Below, piece after piece: positions 50,080 through 60,835 of a stretch of 64,000 nt of DNA. Made by a program: the position numbers and the translations under genes. Positions within the stretch are counted from its first letter, which is position 1; each line of letters opens with the position of its first letter. This stretch comes from Polytrichum commune (Eukaryota > Streptophyta > Polytrichopsida > Polytrichales > Polytrichaceae), in assembly GCA_950295325.1 (NCBI GenBank), contig OX485803.1:33659554-33723553 (forward strand), given 5' to 3'. Under the pieces are notes generated by a model. That model did no database searches. It saw only the letters and a list, made by a program, of their open reading frames with translations, and was not told the origin of the DNA.

Positions 50080-51201
50080 TTAGGGTTGACATGAGTATTC
50101 GGGGGGGGGGGGGGTGTGCATGGCAATCTGTGTGTATAGTTGTGTTATTGAGAGGTTATTTGCAATATGGGTGAGTTGATTTAGTTGTTCATAGGTGCCT
50201 ATGTGGTTATTTTGGTGGTGTATGCAGAGTATTTGTAGTGTGGAGAGTTCTTTCATAGGTATATTAAGTTCAAGTGGTATAGTAGGTTCTTCGTATGTGA
50301 TTGTATATGCCGCAAAGTGAGCGATAATATGTGTATCTGGGAATGGGCCCGAGTATGGGTTGAAGTTTTGGTACCAATTTGTGTCAGGTGAGATGATTAT
50401 TGTGATGTTGCTTGGGTCATCTTTGGCGGCAAGACGGGCCCAATGTGTAGCCTGTAGTAGGTCTGTAGCGTTGTTGGGGTGGACAAAGCCTATTCCATTC
50501 CATTTGTGGTCGAAGGCTTTCCCTAATGATCCAAATATTTTATCTCGTGCGAATGGAGAGTAAAATCTATTAAGTTGTGTAGGGCATGTGACTGGGGATG
50601 AGAAGTATGAATGGCTAATGTTGAATGATGTGATGAGAAAATTTAATATTGGAGTTGGTAATGTGTATTGGGCTAGTTTTAGAGGGTCATTTTTTGGGAT
50701 CCGGTATTTGTACCTTTGGTATAACCATACTATTTCAGTTTCGAATGATTGTGTAGGTGGTTCTAACCCATGTGGGGTATTTTGTGCGAGTTGGTATTGT
50801 TTCCAGAGCCAATGTAGTCTAGTTTTGGGAATGGTAATGAGGTGCCGTCCCTTGTCTTCATATATGTGGGCAACATCAAAATGCGTTTGGATAGTATTTG
50901 TGGCGGTTTCTATGTCACTTTCGAGGTTACACTTATGGATAGAGATACGTGCCATTGGGATAATCGTTGCGGGGGTGACATATCTCGTGTCTCGTTGTTG
51001 TTCTGTGGCAAAGTGAGCATTTATTAAGTTTGAGTAGTGTTTATGTTGTTTTTCAGTATAGTATTGTGTTAGTAGTCCAGAGTTGTGTGCACATGTGTTA
51101 GCTTCGTACCAAGGGAACATGTCTCTTTGGGTTAGCCATTTATTATAGGTGTTATGGTTGTTTATTATCCATTGGCATAGATATGATGTGTCTTTTTTCA
51201 T
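50080..51201 (-). CDS. PCIF1-like methyltransferase-like domain of the retroelement (broken polyprotein segment)
   Basis: An open frame of 373 residues with no RT motif. The core reads LHWLWKQYQ, FETEIVWLYQRY, LPTPILNFLITSFNIS, HSYFSSPVT, FYSPFARDKIFGSLGKAF, GIGFVHPNN, ATHWARLAAK, NITIIISPDTNW. This order (W-rich lead, F-S-S-P, FGS-x-G, a strand ending at an N/H-P motif, a helix, then a hydrophobic strand ending in W) matches my knowledge of the PCIF1/CAPAM family, which methylates cap-adjacent adenosine. The NPPF catalytic motif is replaced by HPNN, so activity is doubtful here. It lies between the linker (51,226-51,657) and RNase H. An unrelated function is possible. The start at 51,201 is arbitrary. 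Confidence 0.5.
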   Translation of the reverse strand: MKKDTSYLCQWIINNHNTYNKWLTQRDMFPWYEANTCAHNSGLLTQYYTEKQHKHYSNLINAHFATEQQRDTRYVTPATIIPMARISIHKCNLESDIETATNTIQTHFDVAHIYEDKGRHLITIPKTRLHWLWKQYQLAQNTPHGLEPPTQSFETEIVWLYQRYKYRIPKNDPLKLAQYTLPTPILNFLITSFNISHSYFSSPVTCPTQLNRFYSPFARDKIFGSLGKAFDHKWNGIGFVHPNNATDLLQATHWARLAAKDDPSNITIIISPDTNWYQNFNPYSGPFPDTHIIAHFAAYTITYEEPTIPLELNIPMKELSTLQILCIHHQNNHIGTYEQLNQLTHIANNLSITQLYTQIAMHTPPPPEYSCQP

Positions 51202-51225
51202 TATTCCATTGGAGTTAGTGTATTG

Positions 51226-51720
51226 TCATTTTTTATGGTCAAGGATGGTGTGAATAGGAAATTGCCTAGGGTTTTTAAGCACGTCTCTTGGTGGGGGTGG
51301 GTAATGTGGGTGGGGTGGGTTTGGGGGGTGTAGTGGCGGCTCAGGTTGTCTGGGGAGAATGTTATGATTTGTTATTATGTAGTTTTCTTTTAGGGTTCTG
51401 GGTAGGTAGTGGTGCGGGCATGGTTGTTGACATTGAGGGGGACAGTGGGGGTGACAAAATAGTTGTTGAGCAATGTTTAGTGCACTTTTGATTAGTTTGG
51501 TAGGGTTGGAATAATAGTTTTTTAAATCATTTGGGCTCATCATGTTGAGGCCATTGGGTAGAGTATCCGAGAGGGTCATGAAGCAGGATGGGAAACTTAG
51601 GAGTGTGAGCGGAGAGCGGAAAATTTTGACTTTGTTGGGTAAAAATAGGACAAGCAATGCCTATTTCCGTGGAATTTATAGATAGTTTGAATTCAATTTG
51701 TTGGAAAGACACCCCAATCT
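51226..51720 (-). pseudogene. Pro/Cys/His-rich linker of the retroelement
   Basis: The open frame at 51,226-51,657 reads NMMSPNDLKNYY, KLIKSALNIAQQLFC, HPHCPPQCQQPCPHH and a long Pro/His tract ending ...DHKK*. The Cys/His spacing could bind metal. Its first part resembles the last part of the RT relic at about 18,310-18,400 (TPEEFCTTYK, IKDALQQAY), which places RT upstream of this linker in an intact element. Nothing upstream of about 51,720 aligns with RT, so this copy is probably 5'-truncated. Confidence 0.5.
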
Positions 51721-52229
51721 CGTGGGGATATTAACCCAACCTAGGTCGAGGAACAAACGGAACCTAAAGGCGTGGAAGAATGTATTTGTTATCAAAGATC
51801 TTATAGTCTAGGTTTTGAAATGGTTTCATATTAAAATAGGGCTGACGTCAACAATTGTGTGAAATAGCCCTTAAATGTAGTTAAGTGTACTTAAATGATT
51901 TCCAAAAAGTGATGCATTGCCCCAAGTGGCTACGGTACTCTTTCCAAGAACTCTTAGATGTCCAGAATTCCCATACACAAAATATTTGATTGGCCGAGAT
52001 GATGTAGGTGAAGTTAGGTGCCAAAGTCAAGACTTACAAAAATGTGTATCCAGTTTAATTTGCTATAAATAGTTTACTTTAGAAAATAAAATAAAAGGTG
52101 TGCGCAAAAAAATCCATTTGGCTCCTCCATGTGTTTACACCCTATCGGCCAAGCATGTCCGATACGGTGCACCTGGACAAAAACATAAAAAGAGTGTAAG
52201 TTAGGGTGTTGGTGCTTAAGAGTCGTTTA
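51721..52229. other. Sequence between the retroelement relic and the right direct repeat
   Basis: No gene recognised. Confidence 0.4.
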
Positions 52230-53690
52230 GGAACTTATTCACGTAGGATAGATTAGAAACGTGTGGGGTTAATTAGTGAGTGAAGGGTTGGGGGCGAGGT
52301 GTTCATATTAGAATGAACTACTGTTTGTATAAGGGCAGAACCCTTATGCCCTAGTGTTTTCCGGAGGTTGGGACGGGGGTCCAGCAGCCAACTGCCGGGC
52401 CTGGTTTTCTCTCATTCTGGTTTAATAGCAGGGGGACGGTGAACAGGGTGTGAAGCAATGCGGCTGCGGGGGCAGGTTAGGGAGGAAGATCCTAAACTTC
52501 AAGGTGGGCAGCTCTAGGTGTGACCCTGGAGCTATGGGGGATTGACCTGGGGTGAAGACGACGTGAATTAGCAACCAAGGAGGGGAATCTGACCTATCAA
52601 GGAGGAATGCACAAGGGCGGCGGGCATTGTCTCAACCTGGCCGAGCATAGAGTTCGGCCACATCTACTGAGGGATATTGTAATGTCAAGGTGGCTGCGGA
52701 ACCAGCAAGTATGATGAGCAATCTGATAAAGTTTGCAACTCGGAGAAGGTACGGTTCAGACGGGGCAATCATCCCAATTTCAGAGGCATATTCTTTTAGG
52801 TTAATATGGTAGGACCCTGAATCTCACGATTTGCGAGCAGAACCAGTATGAAGGGCGGTCAAGGTGAGGTGAAGGCGCTAGGACGATCAGCGAAGGGTAA
52901 CCAATATTAGATGACATTCTAGCAGGGTCAATTCGGGACTATAGCCACGAGGAGTTTACATAGGAATTGAAACCGAGGAGCTGGCTGCTACCAAAAACTG
53001 GAGGGGCCCCCAGAAAGGGATCGAGTGTGGATAATGCCGGGATGTAGAAATTGAAAGTAGCGCAGGGTGAAGGCAACCCATAGTCGCAAGGCTCCTCTGA
53101 GGAGGAACAGAGGCTGCTAGGGGATGGGAGATCGAGGTAACTTGCTGGCAGCCACAAGGAAGCCACCTGTCCCGATGACGGGTGTTGACAGCTCGTGACG
53201 GGTGGATGACGGGCGCCCAGCCGTTGGGGAACAACGTTAATTTAAGGCCAAATTACCGAGACTGAACTGGATTAATTAGGTTCTAATTAAGGGAGAAGGG
53301 GGTGTTTACTGGGGAGTAGGACACTCGGCCCAAATAGAGTAGCCAAATTAGGGGGAGGAAGGGTTGAGTAGTGGTGTTAGTGTGTTCCTTAGCTGAATAG
53401 GAAGATGTTAGTGTAGAGATAGTGATTGTGATCCTTTGGGTGTGTTCTTTATTGTTTTATGGAAATCATGCAATGAGTAATCGATCACAAGGGGTTAGAG
53501 TGTTCTTAAACATTGGTTACCTTATGATTTTTGGAGTAAACGTTGTATGATGCGTGGGATTCCTGCATTGGGGCAGCTTGGCTTAATGATACAAGGGTAG
53601 CTAGAAGATTTAGGTGCATGTTAGCCTTAGCACCCACCTGGACTAGGACGCATAAGGGTGGAGGTTTAGGGTTGACAGGTGTCCAATGCC
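52230..53690 (+). repeat. Long diverged direct repeat, right copy
   Basis: Partner of 46,700-48,000 (see there). GC-richer than its surroundings. Open frames at 52,939-53,234 and 53,506-53,831 on both strands have no recognisable domain. Confidence 0.45.
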
Positions 53691-53839
53691 GTCTTTGCAC
53701 CCATATCCACCTTTGCGGCACCCACCAACAAGTTTGGAACCAAGACCGTCAATTGTACATCTTCGTCCAAATACAATGCAAGAGGCTCCATCACGTGGGA
53801 TTGGCGCGATCTTCCCCAACTTGATGCGCAAACCTCAAC

Positions 53840-54275
53840 GAGTTACAAAATGAGAAACATTCATCATATGAATCCAACCTTTATGAAATGTGGCCAAGAG
53901 CTAAACATTTACTCAAACATTAAAGATTTCTGAAATATGGCCGAGAGCTAAAACTTAACTCAAACATTCTAGATTTTTGATATTCGGCCGAGAGGCAAAC
54001 CTTAAGTCAAACATTCAAGCATTGTGAAATGTGGCCGAGAGCTAAAACTTAACTCAAACATTCAAGATTATTGATATTCGGCCGAGAGCTAAACCTTAAG
54101 TCAAACATTCAAGCATTCTAAAATGTGGCCAAGAGCTAAACATTGACTCAAACATTCAAGATTTCTGAAAAGTGGCCGAGAGCTAAAACTTAACTCAAAC
54201 ATTCAAGATTTTTTATATTCGGCTGAGCGCTAAACCTTAAGTCAAACATTCAAGCATTCTGAATTGTGGCCGAAT
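53840..54275 (+). repeat. Tandem array of 'tggccgagagctaaa' units
   Basis: About nine units of 45-50 bp, built on 'gtggccgagagctaaaactt' plus 'aactcaaacattcaagatt'. They alternate between 'gaaatgtggcc' and 'gatattcggcc' starts. The same unit reappears once at 62,788-62,835, beyond the right-hand array, and partially at 55,388 and 55,876. Confidence 0.8.
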
Positions 54276-55349
54276 CCTCTAGCCTATCAGAACCGAGACC
54301 CTTAGATTACACACATGATCAACCAAAAAAAACACCAAAATTTGGTGAGAGGGGCCGAAGCCTCTAGCCTCTCGGAACCGAGACCCTTAGCCTATCCACA
54401 TGATCAACCAAAAAAAGATTCAAAATTTGGTGTTAGGGGCCGAATCATGTACCCTCCAAAAAAAACTTCAAAATCTGGTATAAGGGGCCGAATCCACAAG
54501 CTTCTCGGAACCGAGACCCTTAGCCTACCCACATGATCAACCAAAAAAAATTCAAAATATGGTGTAAGGGGCTGAATCATGTACCCTCCAAAAAAAACTT
54601 CAAAATATGGTATAAGGGGCCGAATCCACAAGCCTCTCGGAACCGAGACCCTTAGCCTACCCACATGATCAACCAAAAAAAACTTCAAATCTGGTATAAG
54701 GAGCCGAATCCTCTAGCCTCTCGAAACCGAGAATCTTAGCCTACCCACATGATCAACCAAAAAAAGATTCAAAATCTGGTGTTAGAGGCCGAATCATGTA
54801 CCCTCCAAAAAAAACTTCAAATATGGTATAAGGAGCCGAATCCTCTAGCCTCTCGGAACCGAGACTCTTAGCCTACCCACATGATCAACCAAAAAAAGAT
54901 TCAAAATCTGGTGTTAGGGGCCGAATCATGTACCCTCCAAAAAATACTTCAAAATCTGGTATAAGGGGCCGAATCCACAAGCCTCTCGGAACCGAAACCC
55001 TTAGCCTCCCCACATGATCAACCAAGAAAAACTTCAAAATCTGGTTTAAGGAGCCGAATCCTCTAGCCTCTCGGAACCGAGACTCTTAGCCTACCCACAT
55101 GATCAACCAAAAAAAGATTCAAAATCTGGTGTTAGGGGCCGAATCATGTACCCTCCAAGAAAAACTTCAAAATCTGGTATAAGGGGCCCGAATCCTCCAG
55201 CCTCTCGGAACCAAGACCCTTAGCCTCCCCACATTATCAACCAATAGAAACTTCAAAATCTGGTATAAGGAGCCTAATCCTTTAGCCTCTCGAAACCGAG
55301 ATCCTTAGCCTACCCACATGATCAACTGATAAAAATTCAAAATTTGGTG

Positions 55350-56115
55350 TAAGAGGGCGAACCTCTAACATCCGACCTTCTTGAATTGTGGCCGAGAGCT
55401 ACCCAACCAACACTGGCATTTGTTATGTAGCACATGGGCTTGGAAGTATTCCAATGTGAAAAGGGTGCACAAGGATGTGATCATCATTGGGATGATATTC
55501 GTTTGGATTGCTCTAGATTAATGGGGTGAATCTTACCTTGATTGGGGGATCATAGCTAATACTAACGAGCTGCAATCTTTATCATTATGACTATAATGCC
55601 ACATGCAAAAATCTGGTGGATACCCCCAACCCCCAACCCCCCAACCTCTCAACCCCCCAACCCCTCAACCCCCCAACCCCCAACCTCTCGGAACCGAGAC
55701 CCTTAGCCTACCCACATGATGAACCGAAAAAAAACATCAAAATTTGGTATAAGGAGCCGAATCCTCTAGCCTCTCGGAACCGAAACCCTTAGCCTACCCA
55801 CATGATCAACCAAAAAAAAATTTCAAAATATGGTGCAAGGGGGCAAACCTCCAACATCCAACCTTCTTGAATTGTGGCCGAGAGCTACCCAACCAACACT
55901 TGCATTTGTTATGTAGCACATGGGATTGGAAGTATTCCAATGTGAAAAGGGTGTACGGGGATGTGACCATCATTGGGATGATATTCGTTTGGATTGCACC
56001 AGATCAATGGGTTGAATATTAATTTGATTGGGGGATCATAGCTAATACTAACGGGGATGCAATCTTTATCATTATGACTATAATGCCACATGCAAAAATC
56101 TGGTGCATACCCCCA
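55350..56115 (+). repeat. Duplicated 265-bp block within array A
   Basis: 55,350-55,620 and 55,845-56,115 are nearly the same, with shared 'attgtggccgagagctaccc', 'tgggatgatattcgtttgga' and 'ctataatgccacatgcaaaa'. A 'ccccaacccccaac' minisatellite at 55,623-55,684 sits between them. Confidence 0.85.
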
Positions 56116-56460
56116 ACCCCTTAACTTGAGAAATATCAAGCCAACCAACAAAGATTCAACCTGTCCACCCGAACCTCCTTAGACAACAAAAAATGTGGTG
56201 CATACCCCCAACTCCTGAACCCTCTCGGAACCGAGAGGGTCCCGACATTTTCCAACCCCTTAACTTGAGAAATATCAACCCAACCAACAAAGATTCAACC
56301 CGTCCACCCGAACCTCCCTAGACAACCAACAATCAAGTGCATACCCCCAACCCCTAGACCCTCTCGGAACCAAGAGGGTCCCTACATTGTCCAACCCATT
56401 AACTTGAGACATATCAATCCAACCACCAAAGATTCAATTCGTCAACCCGACCTCTCTAGA
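56113..56460 (+). repeat. Three 140-bp repeats separated by long palindromes
   Basis: 'ttaacttgagaaatatca' with 'caaccaacaaagattcaa' occurs at 56,117, 56,260 and 56,399. Between units lie ACCCTCTCGG-AA-CCGAGAGGGT (56,219-56,240, perfect) and a one-mismatch version at 56,357-56,380. Confidence 0.85.
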
Positions 56461-56606
56461 GAAGTGAAATCAAACACCACCATAAGATGAATAAGAAGTT
56501 GAATGGGGTTTGCAAAAGGTACATGGAAATTCAACAAATGAACTTATGAAAAACTTAAACATAAACAATACATAGGAGATGGAGGTTCCAAACGCACGAG
56601 GCGTAA

Positions 56607-59600
56607 TCAAGAACTTCGACTACCATGTCTATCACTATCCTCGCCCTGCTCGGCCTTTATGTCTAGGAAATCCAATACTAGTTTGTTGAAAGGGCGGGTG
56701 CGACTAGGAGGTGGGGACGGTGTTTCCGCCAAAAGATGGGCAAACTCAGCAGCATAGAAAAGGAGCTCAAACGTCGTCGAAGGCGTTGCAAACATGTCCG
56801 CATTAAGGACGCGGATGGGACTCTCATTTTGAACTCTGTACACACACGAAGATTAAAAGAAATATGAATACATGTCCAAAATTCCAATACAAGAAGATAG
56901 AAATGCAAACAAGTTAGAATCCAAGAACGAACTTACGCACACAGCAAATCAAAATTGCGTTTTACCATCTTCCGGGGAAGAGGAGTAAAAACCAAGCCTC
57001 ATTGAGGGGTGGCGTGTTGAGAGGTGTATTCTTGCTCATGCTCACGAATGTGGAGGAGGATGGACTTGAAGACATCAATGTCCGATTCAAGCGCAAAAAT
57101 ATGACGTTAAATGGAGCGGCATGCAATGATGGAACTTCCTAGAACAACAAAATACGAATAGGTGAGGATAAAGAAATGAATGAGAGATGAACCAAATACA
57201 AAAGAAATTAAAACATAAAAAATCAAAGACATAAAAGACAAGGAGGTGAAGAACGAACCAACGCTATATTACCAATCCAAGATAATGTCGTCCTTGTCCG
57301 TTAGGGCGGAGAAAATGATGGAGAAAAACTCGAGACGTTTTTCACGAACACCTCTCCAAGGCATTCCGTCTTCCCTCATGAATTGGTTCTTCACATCGGT
57401 GAAGTTGTTGAGCCAACCATCTCTTTTGATATTGTAACTCATGTCCTCGAAGTCGGAGGTCTGGACATTCAAAACATAATCATTACACACAAACACCTTG
57501 ATGAAGAACTTGCGAGTCTGCACGAAATTTGAAGGGTAGAATTAGGAATATATAAATGAAAAAAAGAAGGTAAGAATGAAAATGAATGAAGCCGAAAAAG
57601 AATTATCAATTCAGAAATAGTAGTGGGCGATTGGAGATTGAGGTTATTCATGCCAAACCAATCTTCGGCAACATAGAATTCCTCGGTGTATGCCCAGTTG
57701 TGAATTGATCTAGAGACCTCAGGATCAGCGGCGTGTGCAAAGACGAGTACGCTATTATCATGGAGGTTGGCATTTACGAAGGCAAATAAAACCTTAAAGT
57801 ATATGGAAGAACGTTTGTTCCACTAAGGAACATGCGAGGATAAGGCCGAGATGCTCGGCACACGTAAGTTGTCGGGCATATCTGCAAAGAGTAGATCAAT
57901 GTCTGTGTGAACTTTAGGCTTGGTGTTTGGACGAATACGGCCCGCTTCAACTTGAAAAGCTAAAATCCAAAGAAAATCAAAATAAAAAATCGAATGTAGA
58001 ACTCTATTGAAAGAATGGATAAAACAAGTGAACGGCATACAAACCTTGGTAAAGAATTCTTGTATGCGGCGGTAGGCGGGAGGGGAAACCTTCGTCTTCA
58101 TGAGATCCTCAATGAGCTCTCCCATGTCTACATTCTCAATCAATAAAAGACTATATGACCTCTCCGAGGAAGTTGCCGATGTATCCGGTGCAACAACCTT
58201 CTTCTTGCGAAGCAGCGATGGGATGGTTGCGCCGCTATGGGAAGAAGCGGCAATAGGATCGGGAGCAGGGACAGAAGGAGTGGCGGTTGGACTTCCAACC
58301 ACGGTGGTGGATGAAGCAAGAGTGCGATGAACATTGACTTCTTGAAAGAACAAGTAAATACTTGAGAAGAGGCATGGGAGACAACCTTCCTACCCTTGTC
58401 TTTAATTTTGACCGACGCAACATCCTTGTCATTGGATAGAGGAGCTGGATTATCTTCTTCTGGCTCTTCCTCTAATTCAATCACCTCAGGGGAAGAGCTT
58501 ACAAAGGTGTTGTAAAGAACTGCTTCCACCTCGGGCACGAATCCACGAGAGCAATCCAAGTACCAACCACCAGCCTCCAAGTGCACGTGTGGAAACTTTG
58601 TAACTTGCATGGCCGTATAGACACAGAGATTGGAGTTAACATCGACCCAATCTAAGAGGAAAGTGGGCAAGTACGAAGGAGGCAAAGCATTCTTCACAAT
58701 GAGCTCACGATGAATGTACCTGGGAAATGAAGGACATGGAATAAGAAAACGGTGGTGAAAAATAAAGGAAACGAAAACAATATGTACGAAATGAGAACTG
58801 AGAAATTTACCGGTAAGCAACGCGTTTGATTGCTATGGGGCCTTCCTCCAACTCCGTGAGGTCAAGGCCTTTAACAAATTTCAAATCGCCTTTGTCGTCA
58901 AAATACACCCGGAAAGCCTTGTCCCACAAAATGAGCCTCCAATGCTCAACATAATTGGAAGGTTGCAAAATCTCCGTAGAAATCCAATCAATGTCCATGG
59001 AACACTCGTTCTCAAACGATGCGATCTCGGCCTCAACCCCCTTCTCCAACTACGTTAAGAGATAGCAACAATTAGAAGTGACAAAGAATAAAAAAATTAA
59101 ATTAAATTAAAAAAAAAACTTGAAGATGTACCTGGGCCCAGAAAGAAGATTTGTTAAGCCAGTCGTCAAGGACTTTCTCATGGAAAAGAAGAGCCGAGGG
59201 AAAATGGTTTTTGATTTTGACCTCGGCGGGAGAATTCCACCACTTAAGCCACTTGACTCTGAAGGAGGCATCGACATGGGTGGTTGCAACCTTTTGAAGC
59301 TTCTTTATTGTCATATCTGTGACGAGGAAGGTGGAAAAATGACGGTCAATCTGCAACACATGCGAGTGTAAGAAAAGATAGAACAAGTAGAAATTGAAAA
59401 GGAAAGTAAAAGCAAAAAAGAAAGAAAGAGAGGAGGCGCACCTCGTAGAAGAAATCTTCGCCATTATCCTTATGGGCCACCGGATTAAACTTCTCAAAAT
59501 TTTGAGACCAAATACTTTTGATGAGTCTATCTTGGGCTTTGTTCATAGTATCCCAAATTTCGGGAGCAGACCTGAGCGACTCGGGTGTATTCTCCCGGTA

Positions 59601-60800
59601 CAAACTTGCTGCAGTGTCGGCTGCGTTTGATAACTCTCTCTAAAACAAAACAAAAAAATGTAAGGGAATGACAAAAATCAAGAAGAAAAACACATAAGCA
59701 TAATGGAAGGGAGAATTACCTTATACAAGAATTTGACGAAGACGTCCAAGGTAAGGGGATATCAAATAGGATGTTTATCCATTTTGGACTCGCACGTTTT
59801 GTAGCCGGCGACAGAAATGAGGTCCTTGAACTCCTCAAGCTTCATTTTCCCAAATGTTCGAATGCGGAGTAGCTTTGCGGGAAGGTTGTCCTTGACATGG
59901 TCATGCTCCGTGGACCTAAAGAAAAAGGCAAGAGAGAAACAAAATGAGAATAAAATTAAAAAAAACAAGAACAACCAAAAAAACAACAAACGTACCAGTT
60001 GATGTCATTCATGGCATTAAGGAAGATGGCGGTGTAGTTTCTCGGGTCCACAACAATGCAATCCACGGAGATGTGTCAATCTTTGTCCATGGAATGGTGC
60101 TTGTTAATGTGCCTAAACCAAGCCATCAATCGATGAATTTCCTCCCACACGAAAAACATCTTGCCAACAAGGTGAGAGAGGTCGGAGTCATTTTGGAGAA
60201 TGAAATCAAACTCATCATTGGCCTCCTGCCATAATAAACTCCAGGAGGCCCGTATGTCCTCGGAAACATGAAACACCTCATCAAGGTTGTTGTAGGGAGA
60301 GACATACATGCATGGCACGGTCACCGTCACGGTAACCCATAACGAACTCATTTTGCAACCGAGCGACATCAACCTCGCTGATGGGCCGAACTAGAGGAAG
60401 ACATTGCAAGCGACACAAAGGAACAGAGAAATGTGACTTAACAAGAGGTTTTATTGGAACCCGATGAATCACAACATTAGAGTCTTCTTTTTGAGTTCTC
60501 CGAATCAAGAGCTCAATCTCGTCAGGGTTGGACTCATCAAGAGGACGGAAAGAGTCGGGTTCAACAGATGAATCCTTCTACAAGGGTGAACACAATATCA
60601 TGAGTTAGAGCCCAAAATAATAGAAAACATAAGAACTTGACGTGATTGGAAACCAAAGGAAAAGTTAATGAAGGACACACCTCTACGCGCACGACATCAA
60701 CTAGGGTCTCAACTCCCAACAAGGAAGGCTCCAAATGAACATTACCGTCCTCTGTTGATGGCTCCTCAAAAAGAATGAGATCCATAGCTTGTGATTCCTA
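56607..60800 (-). pseudogene. Broken multi-exon gene with a beta-class N4/N6 methyltransferase-like C-terminus
   Basis: Exons inferred from splice sites: 60800-60681, 60577-59996, 59915-59720, 59639-59442, 59350-59132, 59049-58811, 58719 to about 58045, 57950-57607, 57517-57273, about 57142-56937, 56835-56607. The N-terminal two thirds is unrecognised (for example SPYNNLDEVFHVSEDIRASW). The C-terminal part runs DIDLLFADMPDNLRV, then NSVLVFAHAAD, then WRGVREKRLEFFSIIFSALT, KDDIILDW, a shortened Gly loop and SSIIACRS...RHIFALESDIDVF. That order (target-binding half first, SAM motif last) is typical of beta-class N4/N6 DNA methyltransferases. Motif IV is not canonical (DMPDN). Lesions: stops at about 60,076, 59,762 and 57,823 and one in the SAM exon; frameshifts near 60,310 and 58,350; a donor changed to AT after exon 8. 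A nucleic-acid methylase relic is the best reading. Confidence 0.6.
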
Positions 60801-60835
60801 CACAAGTTGAAGTCACATCAAACCAATCAACTTAA

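Larger units (their letters stand above)
54276..56460 (+). repeat. Tandem array A with near-palindromic core CTCTCGGAACCGAGAC
   Basis: About 14 cores. The long unit (about 134 bp) combines 'ctctcggaaccgagaccctt', 'agcctacccacatgatcaac', an A-run, 'ttcaaaatctggtataaggg' and a second short segment with 'gccgaatcatgtaccctcc'. Single-stranded, the core can form CUCUCG-GAAC-CGAGAC/G hairpins. Open frames here, on either strand, are by-products of the repeats. Confidence 0.9.

Noticed and set aside
46700-53690. Interpretation as an LTR retrotransposon with 1.4-kb LTRs
   Set aside because: The interior has no gag, protease or integrase, and its enzymes fit a non-LTR element. No terminal TG/CA or primer-binding site was found. 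Kept only as direct repeats.
54276-56460. Open frames on both strands within array A, including a 94-codon minus frame at 54,404-54,688
   Set aside because: They follow the tandem unit exactly and carry no domain, so they are repeat by-products.
58341-58361. 21-nt intron between two halves of a methyltransferase-relic exon
   Set aside because: Far too short for a plant spliceosomal intron. A frameshift lesion explains the change of frame better.
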